A stretch of DNA of 8,198 bases from JAWWPG01 sp038232255 (GTDB lineage: Bacteria > Actinomycetota > Actinomycetes > Propionibacteriales > Nocardioidaceae): contig JBBSIF010000118.1 of assembly GCA_038232255.1 (NCBI GenBank), forward strand, positions 1 to 8,198, given 5' to 3'. Below are positions 6,080 to 8,198 of the stretch, piece by piece. Position 1 is the first letter of the stretch. Every line of letters begins with the position of its first letter. Under the pieces are notes generated by a model that was given only the letters and a program-made list of their open reading frames with translations, did not search any database and was not told where the DNA came from. Both the position numbers and the translations under genes were made by a program.

Positions 6080-6409
6080 CTAGGTTACCGTCCCGCGCGA
6101 CCGTGCAGCGTTCGGCGCCGTGGCGCCCTCCCCCACGATCACCTCGAAGGCCGACGGCTCGTCGAGCGCTCGCGACAGCAGTGGGACGACGGTCATCTTG
6201 ATGTCGTACGACGACAGCGCCCGCCGATAGGCGCCCACGTTGTCCCAGCGGGTCTCGAGGACCCAGAGGCTCGGGTCGTCGAGGGCGCGGGCCACCGTGC
6301 CGTCTTCGTAGCCGGTGCAGGCCATGAGGCCCTCGAGGCAGCGGACGAGGTCGGCCTCTGCGGCGAGCCGGTCGCTGTCGTCGTACCGGAAACGCGAAAT
6401 CGCAATCAC
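6080..6409 (-). CDS. Antibiotic biosynthesis monooxygenase (ABM)-domain protein
   Basis: This encodes a 109-aa protein with a dimeric alpha/beta-barrel (ferredoxin-like) ABM fold: IAISRFRYDD strand (residues 2-11), helix to about 30, the LDDPSLWVLETRWDNVGAYRRAL block (43-65), and SRALDEPSAFEVI (79-91) as the last strand. Such domains occur in cofactor-free quinol oxygenases and in many uncharacterised stress or housekeeping proteins, so oxygenase activity is not implied here. The start is the GTG at 6409, because the frame upstream is the shadow of the divergent gene. No clear ribosome-binding site is seen. The stop is 70 nt before glyS, and the two may be co-transcribed. It diverges from the membrane gene at 6505. 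Confidence 0.8.
   Translation of the reverse strand: MIAISRFRYDDSDRLAAEADLVRCLEGLMACTGYEDGTVARALDDPSLWVLETRWDNVGAYRRALSSYDIKMTVVPLLSRALDEPSAFEVIVGEGATAPNAARSRGTVT
6082..6087 (-). promoter_or_regulatory. Weak candidate -10 for glyS
   Basis: On the - strand TAACCT (6087-6082) fits TANNNT and would give a leader of about 65 nt before the glyS GTG. It lies over the stop codon of the monooxygenase-like gene. No convincing -35 is present, so read-through from the upstream gene is equally possible. In the leader I see no T-box features, and a T-box would be unusual for actinobacterial glyS. Confidence 0.25.
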
Positions 6410-6492
6410 GCCCCACAGTGTCTCAGCCCGCGAGCATGTCCGCGGACGCCTGGCGGCGAGCAGCGAGGCACCCGAGCGAGACGGCCGCCGGT

Positions 6493-6498
6493 TATGGT
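6493..6498 (+). promoter_or_regulatory. -10 of a likely leaderless transcript
   Basis: TATGGT (6493-6498) is a good TANNNT hexamer exactly 6 nt before the GTG at 6505, with no Shine-Dalgarno sequence between them. The -35 region has no clear TTGACA-like match. Confidence 0.5.
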
Positions 6499-6504
6499 GG
6501 TCGG

Positions 6505-6909
6505 GTGGCCAGCTCCAAGCGACGACCCGCGGCGAAGGGCACGGCTGGCGCCTCCCGGACCACCCGGTCTTCGCGGCCGCCCGCCTCCTCCCGGCAGGGC
6601 CGAGCCACTCAGGTGCCGGCCGACTCGGCGTTGCGCGCAGCAGTAGCCGAGCGGTCGCGGACACCGGTGGTGTGGCTCTCCCGCCTTCCGCAGTTCCTCG
6701 TGCCGACGTTGATGGTGACGCTCCTGCTGGTCGGCCTCGTGGCTCCGCTCGTCGTCGCTGTGGTTGCGCTGGTCGTCATCATCGTGTTCATCGCCTGGCT
6801 CGCGTTCCTGTCCTGGCCGGTGCTGGCGCCTCCCCAGCGGGGCATGCGCATCGTCGCCATCGCCATCCTCGTCGTCGCCCTGGTCGGTCGGCTCGGCGGC
6901 TGGCTCTGA
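6505..6909 (+). CDS. Small membrane protein, DUF6703-like
   Basis: This encodes a 134-aa protein. Residues 1-52 are a basic, Ser/Ala/Arg-rich, probably disordered cytoplasmic tail. Three hydrophobic segments follow (about 62-82, 84-105 and 115-131), with FLSWPVLAPPQRGMRI between the second and third. This matches my memory of the actinobacterial DUF6703 family (WLS.LP..L.P, then LSWP), which is found near glyS and uppS; the family call is from memory. No catalytic or binding motif is visible and the function is unknown. The GTG at 6505 is chosen for the -10 located 6 nt upstream. An ATG-like start at 6418 would add 29 residues reading across that promoter. It converges with uppS over a gap carrying the hairpin element. 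Confidence 0.7.
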   Translation: MASSKRRPAAKGTAGASRTTRSSRPPASSRQGRATQVPADSALRAAVAERSRTPVVWLSRLPQFLVPTLMVTLLLVGLVAPLVVAVVALVVIIVFIAWLAFLSWPVLAPPQRGMRIVAIAILVVALVGRLGGWL

Positions 6910-6929
6910 GCCGGCCCTTCCGCTCCGGC

Positions 6930-6984
6930 AATTGGGGGCAAGTGGCGCTTTCGCCAGCCCCCAAAGCGCCACCTGCCTCCAATT
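6930..6984. repeat. 55-nt hairpin element with 22-nt arms (REP-like or bidirectional terminator)
   Basis: The left arm is 6930-6951 (starts AATTGGGGGC, ends GTGGCGCTTT) and the right arm is 6963-6984 (starts AAAGCGCCAC, ends CTCCAATT). They pair at 20 of 22 positions around an 11-nt loop. The left half can fold another way: TTGGGGGC (6932-6939) pairs with GCCCCCAA (6957-6964), enclosing TGGCG-CTTT-CGCCA (6943-6956). It sits between convergent genes, so it may stop transcription from both sides, but it lacks a T-tract. The alternative is a copy of a dispersed intergenic repeat. Confidence 0.75.
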
Positions 6985-7025
6985 CGCGGGTGGGGCGGTG
7001 GGACGCCGGGAACGCGGCGGCGGCC

Positions 7026-7781
7026 TCAGGCGGTCCCGTAGCGGCGACTGCGGCCGGCGTAGATCTCGATGGCCTCGTACAGGGTACGGCGGTCCACGTC
7101 GGGCCACAGCACGTTCATGAACACCATCTCGGCATACGCGGCCTGCCACAGCATGAAGTTGCTGAACCGCTGCTCCCCCGACGTACGCAGCACCATGTCG
7201 ACGTCGGGCAGCTCGGGCACGTAGAGGGCACGGGCGAACGCCCGCTCGTCGATCCGGTCAGGACGCAGGCTGCCGTCAGCCACCTGCTGCGCCAACGCCC
7301 GAGCCGCGTCCGCGAGCTCCGAGCGCCCGCCGTAGTTGACGCACATCGTCAACGTCAGCACGGTGTTGTGCCGCGTCATCTCCTCCGCGACCTGCAGCTC
7401 GTGGATGACCGACCGCCACAGCCGCGGGCGTCGCCCCGCCCACCGCACCCGGACACCCATCGCATGCATCTCGTCGCGGCGCCGCCGGATCACGTCGCGG
7501 TTGAAGCCCATCAGGAACCGCACCTCCTCCGGAGAGCGCTTCCAGTTCTCCGTCGAGAAGGCGTACGCCGACAGGCAGGAGACCCCGGCGGCGATGGCCC
7601 CCTCGACGAGGTCGAACAGCGCCGCCTCCCCCCGCTCGTGGCCGGCCGTCCGGGGCAGCCCGCGGGCCTTGGCCCAGCGACCGTTGCCGTCCATGATGAC
7701 CGCGACGTGGCGCGGCACCTGGTCTCGCGGAAGATCCGGGGGTGGCGGGACAGCTTCGCCGGCTCGCTCCTCGGCCGTCAC
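7026..7781 (-). CDS. uppS: cis-Prenyltransferase (isoprenyl/undecaprenyl diphosphate synthase family)
   Basis: This encodes a 251-aa enzyme that condenses isopentenyl diphosphate in cis onto an allylic diphosphate, making the polyprenyl carrier lipid for cell-wall synthesis at the membrane. All family regions are visible: HVAVIMDGNGRWAK with the catalytic Asp31, TAGHERG (46-51), YAFSTENWKRS (73-83), RTSGEQRFSNFMLWQ (199-213) and the Mg-binding Glu218 in AYAEMVF. Length is normal, and the N-terminal 20 residues are a proline-rich lead. Product chain length cannot be read from sequence; the M. tuberculosis gene next to recO (Rv2361c) makes decaprenyl diphosphate. The GTG start lies 4 nt after the recO stop with only a weak ribosome-binding site, which suggests coupled translation. 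Confidence 0.95.
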   Translation of the reverse strand: MTAEERAGEAVPPPPDLPRDQVPRHVAVIMDGNGRWAKARGLPRTAGHERGEAALFDLVEGAIAAGVSCLSAYAFSTENWKRSPEEVRFLMGFNRDVIRRRRDEMHAMGVRVRWAGRRPRLWRSVIHELQVAEEMTRHNTVLTLTMCVNYGGRSELADAARALAQQVADGSLRPDRIDERAFARALYVPELPDVDMVLRTSGEQRFSNFMLWQAAYAEMVFMNVLWPDVDRRTLYEAIEIYAGRSRRYGTA

Positions 7782-7785
7782 CTCG

Positions 7786-8196
7786 TCACCGCGTCACCCG
7801 AGGCGCACCCTCTGGGACAACCGGGCCAATTGCCGCTGAGCCGCCTACTGCGTCAGTCCTCCGGTCCGCCGCGCTGACGCGCGGCGCATCCGTCGGCGTC
7901 ACACGCTCGACGTAAGGCAGCGATCGCAGGCTGCGTTCGAGATGCCACTGCAGGTAGGCGGCTACGATGCCGCTCGCGGGACTGCGAAACCGGGCGTCCA
8001 CCGCTTCCGCGGTCGCCCAGTCGCCGGCGAGTAGAGCGCCGAGGAGCGTGATGACGTCGAGTGAGGGGCGGGCGCTTCCCGGCAGCCGGCAGTCGTTGCA
8101 AAGCATCCCCCCAGCCCCCGCGGTGAAGTTGCGGTGCGGGCCGGGAGCGCCGCACCGCGCACACGCGTCGAAGGAGGGCGCGTACCCGGAGACGGC
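7786..8196 (-). CDS. recO: DNA repair protein RecO, C-terminal part (5' end outside window)
   Basis: The frame is open to the window edge and gives the last 136 residues. RecO loads RecA onto SSB-coated single strands together with RecR in the RecFOR pathway. The zinc-finger Cys pairs are visible (CARC, with Cys at 8163-8161 and 8154-8152, and CNDC at about 8100-8089). The helical C-terminal domain follows, with SLDVITLLGALLAGDW and the conserved YLQWHLERSLRSLPYVER, where most RecO proteins end. About 34 further residues, low in complexity (Ala, Gly, Pro, Val, Arg), form an extra tail. The gene runs into uppS with a 4-nt gap. Confidence 0.93.
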   Translation of the reverse strand, partial: AVSGYAPSFDACARCGAPGPHRNFTAGAGGMLCNDCRLPGSARPSLDVITLLGALLAGDWATAEAVDARFRSPASGIVAAYLQWHLERSLRSLPYVERVTPTDAPRVSAADRRTDAVGGSAAIGPVVPEGAPRVTR

Positions 8197-8198
8197 CA

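Noticed and set aside
6315..7877. Long + strand open frame (520 codons)
   Set aside because: It runs antisense to uppS and across the hairpin and DUF6703-like gene in another frame. It is Arg/Pro/His-rich with no recognisable domain: a typical GC-rich shadow.

Overview
The window is high-GC bacterial DNA, most likely from an actinomycete. Evidence for this is the strong G/C bias at third codon positions, frequent GTG starts, an alpha2-type glyS, and a recO-uppS pair close to glyS as in Mycobacterium tuberculosis (recO Rv2362c, uppS Rv2361c, glyS Rv2357c). A Nocardioides-like member of the Propionibacteriales would fit, but the genus is an inference.

Layout. Bases 1-4658 read as an accessory or variable arm. 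It opens with a fused ORF that joins a piece of an IS1182-type transposase to the C-terminal part of a short-chain dehydrogenase whose catalytic Lys is lost. A gene-free stretch with a two-copy imperfect repeat follows. Next come a DMT/EamA permease, an acylphosphatase and a MmcQ/YjbR-like protein on the + strand. A convergent vapBC toxin-antitoxin pair lies on the - strand. Divergent from it is a two-gene unit: a small PadR repressor and a six-helix membrane protein, with a 4-nt overlap. From 4621 to the end the window holds housekeeping genes: glyS (-), an antibiotic-biosynthesis-monooxygenase-like small protein (-), a small membrane protein (+), uppS (-) and the 3' part of recO (-). The gap between the convergent membrane-protein and uppS genes carries a 55-nt hairpin element with 22-nt arms.

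How the parts work together. The PadR gene has a 25-bp inverted repeat lying in the -35/-10 spacer of its own promoter, so the PadR/membrane-protein unit looks like a self-contained, autorepressed envelope-response module. vapBC has a promoter whose -10 lies inside a GCGCC-based palindrome, as expected for autoregulation by VapB. recO and uppS are co-directional with a 4-nt gap. glyS and the PadR-linked membrane gene converge and overlap by 38 bp.

A recurrent pattern is an NANNNT -10 hexamer placed exactly 6 nt before the start codon (acyP, yjbR-like, vapB and the 6505 membrane gene). It suggests that several genes here give leaderless mRNAs. No tRNA, rRNA, CRISPR array or intact IS was seen. 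No wholly new multi-gene system is evident. The best leads are the PadR operator/membrane module, the two-state hairpin at 6930-6984 and the transposase/SDR fusion.
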